Assembly (NCBI RefSeq): GCF_040529185.1
Contig: NZ_CP159510.1
Location: 2,356,001 to 2,420,000 of the forward strand
Source of the DNA: Sporolactobacillus sp. Y61
Lineage (GTDB): Bacteria; Bacillota; Bacilli; Bacillales; Sporolactobacillaceae
Length of the DNA stretch: 64,000 bases
Direction: 5' to 3'
Positions 46,831-55,163 of this stretch are shown here, piece after piece. Position 1 is the first letter of the stretch. Each line of letters begins with the position of its first letter. The notes below the pieces were generated by a model that saw nothing but the letters and a program-made list of their open reading frames with translations, had not been told where the DNA came from and ran no database searches. Both the position numbers and the translations under genes were made by a program.

Positions 46831-48011
46831 TTACTGACCGATTTCAGCCTTCTGAACCGGTGGATATTTCTGTTCTTCAAAGTTATAAATATACACTTTA
46901 GCGTACTTGTTATCACCCTTCTCATCAAATGTAACTTTCGTCGTTACGCCGTCATAATTTTTGACACCGCGAATGGCTTTAGTAACATCTGCACGGGTAG
47001 GGAGTTTACCGTCATTCGCTTTAATCGCGTCCATCAGGCCCTGAAGGATAACAGCAGCAGAATCGTAACCGTATGCTGAGTAGGATTCAATATCCTTTTT
47101 AAATTTGTCCTTGTATTTCTCAGCAAATTTCTGGCCCTCGTCTGTCTTTGTTACGTCTCCGGCAACAGAGGTCAGATAGACACCCTTAACGGCTTCACCG
47201 GCTATCTGAACGGTTGATGAAGAGTCCATACCGTCACCGCCCATAATCGGGATATCCAGTCCTTTTTCACGTGCCTGCTTGACAATCAGACCGCCTTCAG
47301 AATAGACACCACCGAAGTAAATCAGATCAGGTTTTTTGGATACAGCCTGCCCGATTACACCGTTAAAGTCCTTTTCACCAGGGGTAATACCTTCATAACC
47401 TACAATTTGGGCACCGAGCTTTTCAGCCTGTTTTCGGAATTCCTTTGCCAGTCCTGAACCATAAGCTGTCTTGTCCTGTATGACAAAGATCTTTTTAGCC
47501 TTCAGTGTATTTACCGCATAGTTTGCACCGGCAGGACCCTGAAAATCGTCACGGGCACAGATACGGTTTACAGTTTTCAGTTTACGGTCAGTAACGATCG
47601 TTGCTGTGGTTCCCGGGAGACCATGGCCAGATTATTTTTTTCATAAACCTCAGAAGAAGGAATAGCCACACCGGAGTTCAGATGTCCGACAACGGCAAGA
47701 ATCGATTTGTCGGATGTAATCAGCTGGGCATTGGCAACGCCCTTCTTAGGGTCTGCCTGGTCATCATATTGCGCCAGCTGAAGATCAAACCCCTTATCGG
47801 CGAATGCCTTCTTCTGATCATCAATGGCCAGCTGTGCACCATTCTTAATCGCTTCACCGAGCGTTGCGCTCGGTCCTGAAAGAGGTGACTGTGATGCAAT
47901 CTTAATAACTGTTTTTCCGGAGCTTCCGGAACCAGAACCGCCACAGGCAGAGAGCAGCCCGACAATTAGTGACAATACTGCCAAAAGTGGAATAATTCTC
48001 TTTAGTTTCAT
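46831..48011 (-). pseudogene. livJ: Branched-chain amino acid-binding lipoprotein LivJ, frameshifted
   Basis: Periplasmic-type binding protein of the Leu/Ile/Val family, membrane-anchored through Cys23 of LLSAC. The N-terminal domain (VIKIASQSPLSGPSATLGEA, AVVGHLNSGVAIPSSEVYEK) and the C-terminal part (FVIQDKTAYGSGLAKEFRKQ, MGGDGMDSSSTVQIAG, LPTRADVTKAIRGVKNYDGV) are intact but in two frames. They join if one C is added at TCTCCCGGGAACC (about 47611-47618), giving MVSPGTTATIVTDRKLKTVN. Corrected length is 393 residues, as expected. ATG at 48011 follows GAGGAGGGACAAC. First gene of livJ-HMGF. Confidence 0.9.
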
Positions 48012-48197
48012 GTTGTCCCTCCTCTTTTTATAAAACATTAAGTAATATTAAATATCTGATATTTCTATGTACATTCACCCCCCTTAATAACCATCTGGTA
48101 AAGCCTCTTTTTATCTATGATTTCTAACAACTCTTAACATCCATAATAATTATTTATAGTCTCATAGTCATCATTTATGTTAGATAATCTGACATAG

Positions 48198-48212
48198 AAT
48201 TTTCTGGATATT
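48198..48212 (-). promoter_or_regulatory. Putative CodY box upstream of livJ
   Basis: AATATCCAGAAAATT on the minus strand matches the CodY consensus AATTTTCWGAAAATT at 13 of 15 positions, about 190 bases before the livJ start. Repression of branched-chain amino acid import by CodY fits known regulation. Confidence 0.55.
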
Positions 48213-48266
48213 CTTTCTTTAATCTGAATAATCTCAGAAAATCAATAAAAATAAAACTGTGTAACT

Positions 48267-48650
48267 GGCTGAATTCCTGGCCCCGGCTGATATATGACGT
48301 AATCCGGCTGATATATCCGGGATTCCCGCTGAATTATCCTGGGAATCGGCTGATAACCCGTGGTAACTGGCTGAATTCCTGGCCCCGGCTGATATAAGGC
48401 GCATACCGGCTGAATTATCCGGGAGCCCCGCTGAATTATCCTGGGAATCGGCTGATAACTCGTGGCATTTGGCTGAATTCCACTCCCCGGCTGAAATAAA
48501 GTGCATACCGGCTGATTTATCCGAGATTCCCGCTGAATTATCCAGGGAGTCGGCTGATAACCAGTGGCATTTGGCTGAATTCCTGGCCACGGCTGAAATA
48601 TGACGCAATCCAGCTGATATATCCGGGAGTCCTACTGAATTATTTGAGGA
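48267..48650. repeat. 102-bp higher-order tandem repeat of 18/21-bp units
   Basis: Copies of GGCTGAATTC start at 48267, 48369, 48471 and 48573, exactly 102 bases apart. Each 102-bp block is one 18-bp unit plus four 21-bp units, all beginning (G/C)GCTGA and ending in CC, TC or CT. The array spans nearly 3.8 blocks with scattered substitutions. Because 102 is a multiple of three, the minus strand is open for 124 codons with recurring NSAG, ISAG and LSAD. No ribosome binding site was seen, so translation is doubtful. It lies between the divergent livJ and metA genes. Confidence 0.9.
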
Positions 48651-48758
48651 TAAACTTTGTTATTTTTATGATAGATTATTGATTATTGCTGGATACCCGA
48701 AAGCAAAAATAATATAATAAACATAATACCAAGTTAACCATGAGGAGAACTGATTATT

Positions 48759-49667
48759 GTGCCTATTAAAATCCCGAAGATGCTGCCGGCAAGAACAATC
48801 CTTAAAAATGAAAATATCTTTATCATGGATGAAGATCGTGCGGTTACTCAGGACATCCGTCCTTTAAATATATTGATCCTGAATTTAATGCCTGAAAAAC
48901 AGCGTGAAGAAGCACAATTACTCAGACTTCTCGGTAATACGCCATTACAGGTTAATATTACATTTATGCGGACGGCCACACACGAATCAAAACATACCAG
49001 CCATCTGCATCTTGATCAGTTTTACACGGTTTTCAGCAAAGTGAAGAACAGAAAATTTGATGGACTGATTATTACCGGAGCTCCCGTCGAAAAGCTGCCT
49101 TTTTCGGAGGTTGATTACTGGGATGAACTGAAAGAAATTATGGACTGGTCTGACACTCACGTCACATCTACCTTAAATATTTGCTGGGGTGCACAGGCCG
49201 CCCTTTATTATCATTATGGTATTCATAAGGTGCTTCTTCCCGAAAAACTGAGCGGTATTTACAGGCATACTGTAAATGACAGGTACGAAAAGCTGCTCCG
49301 CGGATTTGATCAGGTTTACAATGCCCCCCACTCCCGTTATACCGGTCTGAATCTGTCTGACCTGAAGGCACATCCTGAAGTCAGAGTGCTTTCATCCTCT
49401 GAAGAAGCCGGTGCTTTAATTCTGATGGGAGACGGTGGCAGACAAATCATGATTACAGGGCATCTGGAATATGAGACGGACACGCTTGCAATGGAATATA
49501 AACGAGACCGGAAGAGAGGGCTGAATCCGAAATTGCCGCAACACTATTTTCCAAATGATGATCCATCCCGTCAACCGTTAAATACCTGGCGTGCCCACGC
49601 CCATCTCTTTTTCTCAAACTGGTTGAATTATTATGTCTATCAGACAACCCCTTATTTATGGGAATGA
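48759..49667 (+). CDS. metA: Homoserine O-acyltransferase MetA
   Basis: Activates homoserine for methionine synthesis using acetyl- or succinyl-CoA. 302 residues, [20 protein letters not shown] onwards. The catalytic Cys142 is in [17 protein letters not shown]; His and Glu of the triad are in [15 protein letters not shown] start after GAGGAGAACTGATTATT. Bacillus-type MetA proteins generally use acetyl-CoA; the residue deciding this was not checked. Monocistronic. Confidence 0.95.
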   Translation: MPIKIPKMLPARTILKNENIFIMDEDRAVTQDIRPLNILILNLMPEKQREEAQLLRLLGNTPLQVNITFMRTATHESKHTSHLHLDQFYTVFSKVKNRKFDGLIITGAPVEKLPFSEVDYWDELKEIMDWSDTHVTSTLNICWGAQAALYYHYGIHKVLLPEKLSGIYRHTVNDRYEKLLRGFDQVYNAPHSRYTGLNLSDLKAHPEVRVLSSSEEAGALILMGDGGRQIMITGHLEYETDTLAMEYKRDRKRGLNPKLPQHYFPNDDPSRQPLNTWRAHAHLFFSNWLNYYVYQTTPYLWE

Positions 49668-49683
49668 ATTTATCACGTGATGC

Positions 49684-49716
49684 AAACGGCTCTCCGATAT
49701 TCCGGGGAGCCGTTTT
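49684..49716 (+). terminator. Rho-independent terminator of metA
   Basis: AACGGCTCTCCG and CGGGGAGCCGTT form a 12-bp stem with one wobble, then TTTA. Confidence 0.75.
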
Positions 49717-49727
49717 ACAGATAAATA

Positions 49728-50741
49728 TTAAACCTTACTGTTCAGCCATGTGTGATCCTTATCATGGATCGTCTCTTCAATGATCCCTACAACATCTTCT
49801 TCAACAAGCAGTTTAGCCTGTTTAATTGCAGTAAATACCGCTTCACTTTTTGCTGCACCGTGGACTTTAATGACAGGAGCCGACAGTCCGAAGAGCAGCG
49901 CGCCACCATAAGCTGAGTAATCCATACGATTTTTGATTGACTTCAGTTTTCCATACATCAGTCCGGTTAATACCTTCGTGTAAAGTGATCCGCCAAGTGT
50001 TTCTTTCAGTAAGTTGATCAGAGACATTGCAGTGCCTTCAATGCTTTTCAGAACCAGATTGCCGGAAAAGCCATCGGCAACGATTACATCTGCGGGTCCT
50101 TGCAAAAGTTCCCGTGACTCCACGTTGCCAATAAAATTGACAGGTGCTTCGCTTAATAACTGATAAGCTTTTTTGGTCAGCTCATTGCCCTTTCCCGGTT
50201 CTTCACCGATGTTCAGAAGGCCAATTCGCGGATTCGAACGATGCATAATTTTTTCCGCATAAATCGACCCCATCAAGGCATATTGCAACATATTTTCCGG
50301 CTTTGTTTCCGCATTAGCCCCAACATCCAGAAAGAGAAATCCTTTGTTCTCGTGAATCGTTGGAAGAGTCGGTGCCAGTGCCGGACGGTCAATTCCTTTG
50401 ATACGTCCTACACCGAACAGTCCTGAAGCCATAAGTGCGCCTGTATTCCCTGCTGAAATGGCGGCTGCGCAACGCTTTTCTCTGACCTCCTGCACGGCAA
50501 GAACCATTGATGCCTGCTTTTTGCTGCGTACAGCCCTTACCGGAGCATCCGTCCCTTCGATTTTTTCTGTTGTATGAAGAATGTCTATATGACGATGTTC
50601 GCTGAGAAGAGGTTCAATTCTGGTCCGGTCACCTACCAGTATAAATTCCAGATCCGGAAAAGCTTCTGCTGCCCGAACTGTCCCTTCAACAATCGCTCCG
50701 GGTGCGTTATCTCCGCCCATTGCGTCAATTGCCAGTTTCAT
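49728..50741 (-). CDS. plsX: Phosphate acyltransferase PlsX
   Basis: Makes acyl-phosphate from acyl-ACP for glycerolipid synthesis. 337 residues, MKLAIDAMGGDNAPGAIVEG at the start, then SAGNTGALMASGLFGVGRIKG, LLNIGEEPGKGNELTKKAY and DGFSGNLVLKSIEGTA. ATG lies eight bases after GGGGAG. In Bacillus plsX sits in fapR-plsX-fabD-fabG-acpP; here no fap/fab gene is next to it and the downstream neighbour is the convergent metA. Confidence 0.95.
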   Translation of the reverse strand: MKLAIDAMGGDNAPGAIVEGTVRAAEAFPDLEFILVGDRTRIEPLLSEHRHIDILHTTEKIEGTDAPVRAVRSKKQASMVLAVQEVREKRCAAAISAGNTGALMASGLFGVGRIKGIDRPALAPTLPTIHENKGFLFLDVGANAETKPENMLQYALMGSIYAEKIMHRSNPRIGLLNIGEEPGKGNELTKKAYQLLSEAPVNFIGNVESRELLQGPADVIVADGFSGNLVLKSIEGTAMSLINLLKETLGGSLYTKVLTGLMYGKLKSIKNRMDYSAYGGALLFGLSAPVIKVHGAAKSEAVFTAIKQAKLLVEEDVVGIIEETIHDKDHTWLNSKV

Positions 50742-50814
50742 TCATGTTCTCCCCTTCTGTCGATCCAAACTGTATCTGAAAGCGTCAAGGCTTCATGTCC
50801 TTGTGATCATATGT

Positions 50815-50832
50815 TATCGACCTAAGTCTATA
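50815..50832. promoter_or_regulatory. Dyad upstream of plsX, possible FapR-like operator
   Basis: TATCGAC-CTAA-GTCTATA, two 7-bp arms with one mismatch, 74 bases before plsX. It shares the ACCTA/GTC core with FapR boxes but does not fit the consensus well. On the minus strand it overlaps a possible -10 (TATAGA). The remaining part of 50742-51073 holds only a terminator. Confidence 0.35.
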
Positions 50833-50936
50833 CTTCGTAACTTTAACACTTATTACGTTTTCTGTCCAAATATGGTTTCATTAGCCGGCAAACGAACACC
50901 CTTTATGTTTCCATTAAGAATAAGTAAAATGAAGAA

Positions 50937-50988
50937 AAACCTGCCGGCTGGCAAGTCGCAGGCGCCGCCGGCAGGTTTATTTTTTTTT
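50937..50988. terminator. Strong bidirectional terminator
   Basis: A perfect 12-bp stem, AAACCTGCCGGC and GCCGGCAGGTTT, with an 18-nt loop. Nine T follow on the plus strand and TTTTTCTTC on the minus strand. It lies 86 bases after the ABC permease stop. Confidence 0.8.
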
Positions 50989-51073
50989 GCAGCCTTTCCC
51001 CATAAAAATTTAATGCTTCCTAAAGTCTTGAAAGAGCGGGAGACCTCTCCGGTTTTCCACCCTGATTACAAAA

Positions 51074-52318
51074 TTATTTGGAAAGTGAAAGTGCCTGTTT
51101 CATCTTTTTAAGAAACGAGCCTGAGGTGTAGGTCAGCACAGAACCCTTATAAAAGCGCAGGCTGAAGAGGAACAGCCAGATGATCGTTGCCGCCAGGAGG
51201 ATCAATGAGACCGCTGCCTCCCAAAGCCCCATGTCCGTTGCGCCGATCCGCATCGGCATAATCATCGATGAAATAAACGGAATGTACGAACTGACTTTTA
51301 TCAGGAGTGTATCCGGGTTGTTCATCCCGCTGATCGCGATAAAAAAACCAATCATTAATGCGAAAGTGACCGGCATGATGGCCTGACCTACATCCTGTAC
51401 TTTATTGACAAGCGAGCCCAGTACGGCCCCAATGAGGGTGTAAAGGACGCAGGCAAGCACGAAGAACAGGATCGCATAAATGAAATAGGCAGCTGAAACA
51501 TTAGAAAAAAAGGATTGCACACTGTTCCAGTATTCCCCGTGGTTCATCGTTTTTGCCATGATCAGGGCAGCACCGGCCAGCACGATGATCTGGGTAAATG
51601 CCAGGGAAAGAATTCCTGTAACTCTTGAGAGTAAATGTATGAGAGGGGATGAACTTGATATGATGATTTCCATAATCCTTGTGTCTTTTTCTGCCGCAAT
51701 CTCAGAAGAAATCATTGAAAGATAGGACAGAACAAACAGATATATTAAGAATGCAATGCCATATGAGATCAGCGTAGCCTTCGTCTTGCTGTCTGCAGAC
51801 TTTCCTTCCTGCTGCGTGTTCATCGTGTGCTGATCGAGTGTCAGGTGGGAGGAAAGAATGCGCTGGGCCTGCTCATTGGTCAGGTTCATCTGTTTGATGG
51901 TAAACAATTGATTGACATTTTGAACATAATGATCGAGTTGTTGCTGATCATTAAGCTCAAGGGCTGTATCCGCAGTACGTATTTGTGCTGTAAGCTGACC
52001 GGATGCATTCTGATCCAGCAGAAGCACCCCGTCCGCTTTTTTCTTTTTCACACTTTGATCTGCCTGATCCAGCGTACCCGTAAAGTTTTTGAATTTCAAA
52101 TGATTATCACTTTTGAAAAATGCAGCCGTGTTCAAACGGGTCTGATCGACAATTACAATTTTGACAGCTTTGTTATTGGAAGATAACCAGCTGCTGATTG
52201 TTGGCCACATGAATGCGGCAAAAATGGCAAGCAGCATGATCAGTGTCGTGATTAGAAAAGATTTTGCCTTCAGTTTACTCAGGTAGGATTGTGAAAAAAG
52301 AACAAGGAATTTATTCAT
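51074..52318 (-). CDS. ABC exporter permease (YhaP/NatB-like)
   Basis: 414-residue ABC-2 type membrane component. It has an N-terminal helix, a large extracytoplasmic domain of about 130 residues (DQTRLNTAAFFKSDNHLKFK, ADGVLLLDQNASGQLTAQIR) and six helices including SEIAAEKDTRIMEIIISSSS, the conserved segment of NatB/YhaP proteins. Such systems export Na+ or peptides. ATG at 52318 overlaps the ATPase stop by eight bases; the longer frame to 52393 runs through ATPase coding sequence. Two-gene operon with the ATPase. Confidence 0.85.
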   Translation of the reverse strand: MNKFLVLFSQSYLSKLKAKSFLITTLIMLLAIFAAFMWPTISSWLSSNNKAVKIVIVDQTRLNTAAFFKSDNHLKFKNFTGTLDQADQSVKKKKADGVLLLDQNASGQLTAQIRTADTALELNDQQQLDHYVQNVNQLFTIKQMNLTNEQAQRILSSHLTLDQHTMNTQQEGKSADSKTKATLISYGIAFLIYLFVLSYLSMISSEIAAEKDTRIMEIIISSSSPLIHLLSRVTGILSLAFTQIIVLAGAALIMAKTMNHGEYWNSVQSFFSNVSAAYFIYAILFFVLACVLYTLIGAVLGSLVNKVQDVGQAIMPVTFALMIGFFIAISGMNNPDTLLIKVSSYIPFISSMIMPMRIGATDMGLWEAAVSLILLAATIIWLFLFSLRFYKGSVLTYTSGSFLKKMKQALSLSK

Positions 52319-53208
52319 GGGGGTCACCCACCTTCCGTGTAAAAATTTCCTCAAGGGACAGATAATCAAGGCTGAACTTCTCAATAAAGCCATCTTTTGT
52401 CACCTGTCGAAAGATCTCCGGTGCGTTCTCTTCCCTGAAAGAAGCAGGCGGAACATGTCTTGCTCCCGGGATACAGACAGGACACCCGGTAATACGGATA
52501 GTTGCTCGGCGGTAAATGGCCCGCGCAGGGTCAGGTTTATTTTTCCAAACTGTGCCTTCAACTCTCGAAGCGGGCCGCTGAAAAGGGAAACACCGTGCTT
52601 CAGAAGACAGATATGGTCACACAGCTCTTCCACATGATCCATACGGTGGCTTGAAAAAATGATCGTTGCCCCTTCATTTTTCGCATCGATGATGGCCGAC
52701 TTTAACAAACCTGCATTGACCGGATCAAGCCCGCTGAATGGCTCATCCAGTATGAGGAGAGACGGTTTATGAATCAGGCTTCCGATCAGCTGGACTTTTT
52801 GCTGATTTCCCTTGGACAATGTTTCAGTTGCGGCCTTTCGCTTATCTGTCAGGTCAAAACGATCCAGCCAATAGGCAATTTCATCTTTTAGTGTCGACTT
52901 ATCCTTCCCACGTAACCTGCCAAAAAACATCAGCTGGTCTTCTACCGGCATTTTTGGATATAAGCCCCGTTCTTCAGGCAGATAACCTATGATATTCCTG
53001 TTCAGGGCATGAACAGACTGACCATTCCATTTGATTGTCCCGATGTCGGAGTCAGCAGGCCGAGGATCATCCGGAATGTCGTTGTTTTTCCTGCCCCGTT
53101 TTGTCCGATTAATCCAAAAATTTTACCACTTTCCGCTTCGAAGGTCAGTTTATTTACGGCGGTAAACGTCTGGAACTGTTTCGTCAGTTGATGAACCGTC
53201 AGTGTCAT
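52311..53208 (-). pseudogene. ABC exporter ATPase (YhaQ/NatA-like), two frameshifts
   Basis: ATPase partner of the YhaP-like permease. Walker A GLIGQNGAGKTTTFRMI is in the first frame; signature LSKGNQQKVQLIGSL, Walker B LLILDEPFSGLDP and the H-loop FSSHRMDHVEEL in the second; the C-terminus APEIFRQVTKDGFIEKFSLD to VGDPHE in the third. The breaks are at TCGGGACAATC (about 53037-53043) and at TCAGGGAAGAG (about 52433-52440), and both are cured by one extra G. Corrected length is about 299 residues, as in YhaQ (298). ATG 53208 follows AGCGAGGA. Two independent, identical-type deletions argue for sequence error. Confidence 0.85.
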
Positions 53209-53409
53209 ATTTTTCCTCGCTTTCCAATCCTGCATTTTGTCATTATTAGTGTATCATAAGACTCAATGCATAGAATAGCCTCTGTTCAGGGGCGCTTTAA
53301 CTTTAACCCGGGGCATCATTACCTCCACCGGATACGTTTTCTTTTCCCATGCGAGAATTTCAGGCTATAATAAAACAGGTCGAAAATACATATCACCTGG
53401 AGGGATATG

Positions 53410-53817
53410 ATGAAAAGGCTCTATTATACTGCACTTGGTTATATGATTGCGGGACTCATAGCCGGCATATATTATCGTGAAGTGACAAAAATAACCGGAT
53501 TTACAGGTAAAACCATGCTGTCAGTCCTGCATACGCATCTTCTGGTTCTCGGGATGTTTTTCTTCCTGATCCTTATTTTGCTTGAGAAGCAATTTTGTTT
53601 ATCAAAGAGTAAACTGTTCACTGCATTTTACTGGGTCTATAATATTGGCGTCATATGGACAGTGGCACTCCTTGCTGTTCATGGCACGATCACTGCCGCA
53701 GGAGGTCTATCCGGTCCGGCTATCGCCGGCATTGCCGGTATGGGGCATATTATTCTGTCAGGCGGCCTGATCCTGTTTTTCATCCTGTTGAAAGAACGGA
53801 TTACCCAGGCAAAATAA
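53410..53817 (+). CDS. DUF2871-family membrane protein
   Basis: 135 residues with four membrane helices and the conserved VLHTHLLVLGMFFFLILILL and GGLSGPAIAGIAGMGH, typical of the DUF2871 family found in Bacillota, function unknown. The His residues inside helices suggest metal or haem binding, but this is speculation. ATG at 53410 lies six bases after GGAGG. Monocistronic. Confidence 0.75.
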   Translation: MKRLYYTALGYMIAGLIAGIYYREVTKITGFTGKTMLSVLHTHLLVLGMFFFLILILLEKQFCLSKSKLFTAFYWVYNIGVIWTVALLAVHGTITAAGGLSGPAIAGIAGMGHIILSGGLILFFILLKERITQAK

Positions 53818-53912
53818 AGATATCAGGAAAAGCTGGCTCAGTCAGTACCAGTTGAGCCAGAGTTACGTTTACACCATAATTTAAAATCTATATCATGATG
53901 AACTTTTGTGCG

Positions 53913-53949
53913 AAAAAAAAGCCGAAGCGATTGATCAGTCGCTTCGGCT
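53913..53949 (-). terminator. Rho-independent terminator of ilvE
   Basis: On the minus strand AGCCGAAGCGA and TCGCTTCGGCT form a perfect 11-bp stem with an 8-nt loop, followed by seven T, 29 bases past the ilvE stop. Confidence 0.9.
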
Positions 53950-53977
53950 CCATTAATGCTAAACAAATATAAACGAA

Positions 53978-54897
53978 TTATTTATCGTAAACAGGTGTGC
54001 ATGATTCAGCGTATTTTGGGTTATTTCCTGTTGTCAGGCCAAAGAATAACTCTTTAATCTTTTTGCAGACATCACCTTCATGGCCTGTTCCAATCGTTCG
54101 GTGATCGACTTCAACAATCGGTGTGACCTCCATGGCAGTACCGCTGAAGAAGACTTCATCTGCAACATACAGCTCAGATCTGGAGATACTCCGTTCATCA
54201 ACTTCAAGCCCGAGTTCTTCCTTAGCCAGTTTCATAACAAGATCACGGGTGATTCCTTCAAGGATATTGTCTGCAGGTGGTGGTGTAACCAGTTTACCCT
54301 TCCGAAAGATGAAGATATTTTCACCGGATCCCTCACAGACATGGTCGCCATTCGTCAGGAAGATCGCTTCATCGAATCCGGCGCTTTTTGTTTCAAGTGC
54401 AGCCAGTGCAGAGTTCATATAAGCTGCGGTAGCTTTGGTACGCGGTGGGAGCTGGTTATTGGAGATCCTTTTCCATGAGGTAACGCCAACACTCAGCTCC
54501 GGCTTGCCGGCATACTTATTTAATGGCTGGGTATAGATCACAACCTTGACATCTTTACCGTCAAGAGTGGGTCCAATATCCTGTGCGTCATTGTATACAA
54601 TCGGGCGGACATATGTAGTCGTGCGACAGTTATTTGCTTTCAGAAGTTCCACGGTTCCTTTGATCAGATCATCAACAGTCAGATCGAAATTCAGGTTAAC
54701 CGTTTTGGCAGATTGTTTCAGTCTCTCATAATGTTCCCTGAGCTTAAATCCATAAAGCTGTTCGCTTTTGTCATCCCAGTATGCGCGGATGCCTTCAAAA
54801 ACACCCAGTCCATAGTTAAATGCCTTACTGCGGACGCTGATTTTAACATCGTCTTCTTTGACAATCTTCCCTGATAATACACATAAGATTCTGACAT
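53978..54897 (-). pseudogene. ilvE: Branched-chain amino acid aminotransferase IlvE, frameshifted
   Basis: PLP fold-type IV transaminase of Leu, Ile and Val. The C-terminal 270 residues are open: RPIVYNDAQDIGPTLDGK, PLP Lys in PPRTKATAAYMNSALA, GDHVCEGSGENIFIF and SGTAMEVTPIVEVD. The first 12 codons (MSESYVYYQGR) are in another frame; with one base added at CAGGGAAGATTG (about 54876-54883) they read on as YYQGKIVKEDDVKISVRSKA and FNYGLGVFEGIRAYW. Corrected length 306, as expected. ATG 54897 follows AGGAGGAGTTTAC. Confidence 0.9.
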
Positions 54898-55026
54898 GTA
54901 AACTCCTCCTGGATTTTGGTATATCACAGATACTGTTCCGGCTTTTTGCCGGTAAGAGAACCCCTATCCGGTCCTCCCCTGCACGGGTCTCTTGTACAGT
55001 ACAGCTCTGTTTTTTTGTGTATCTTA

Positions 55027-55074
55027 ATCATAGCACAAAAAAGAGTGCCAATTTCAATAAATATTGAAAAATTT
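55027..55074 (-). promoter_or_regulatory. ilvE promoter with CodY-like box
   Basis: TTGAAA (55057-55052), a 19-bp spacer and TATGAT (55032-55027) preceded by TG one base upstream (extended -10). Just upstream, AATATTGAAAAATTT (55060-55074, plus strand) matches the CodY consensus at 12 of 15 positions. The ~130-nt leader contains the small hairpin CCGGCAAAAAGCCGG. Confidence 0.45.
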
Positions 55075-55163
55075 TACACGAGATGAATACAGCAGCTTGT
55101 CTTTTCCCCCTGCGACAGGATCATGAAGCAATTATGAGCATACAGATTCAGAAATAGGAGCAC

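Noticed and set aside
48234..48608. 124-codon frame through the 102-bp repeat as a repeat protein gene
   Set aside because: No ribosome binding site, and openness follows from the 21/18-bp period alone; kept as a repeat, not a CDS.
48267..48650. CRISPR array
   Set aside because: Units are contiguous, lack unique spacers of constant length, and no cas gene is present.
54898..55026. T-box riboswitch in the ilvE leader
   Set aside because: No T-box sequence (TGGNACCGCG-like) is visible; only a short hairpin is present.
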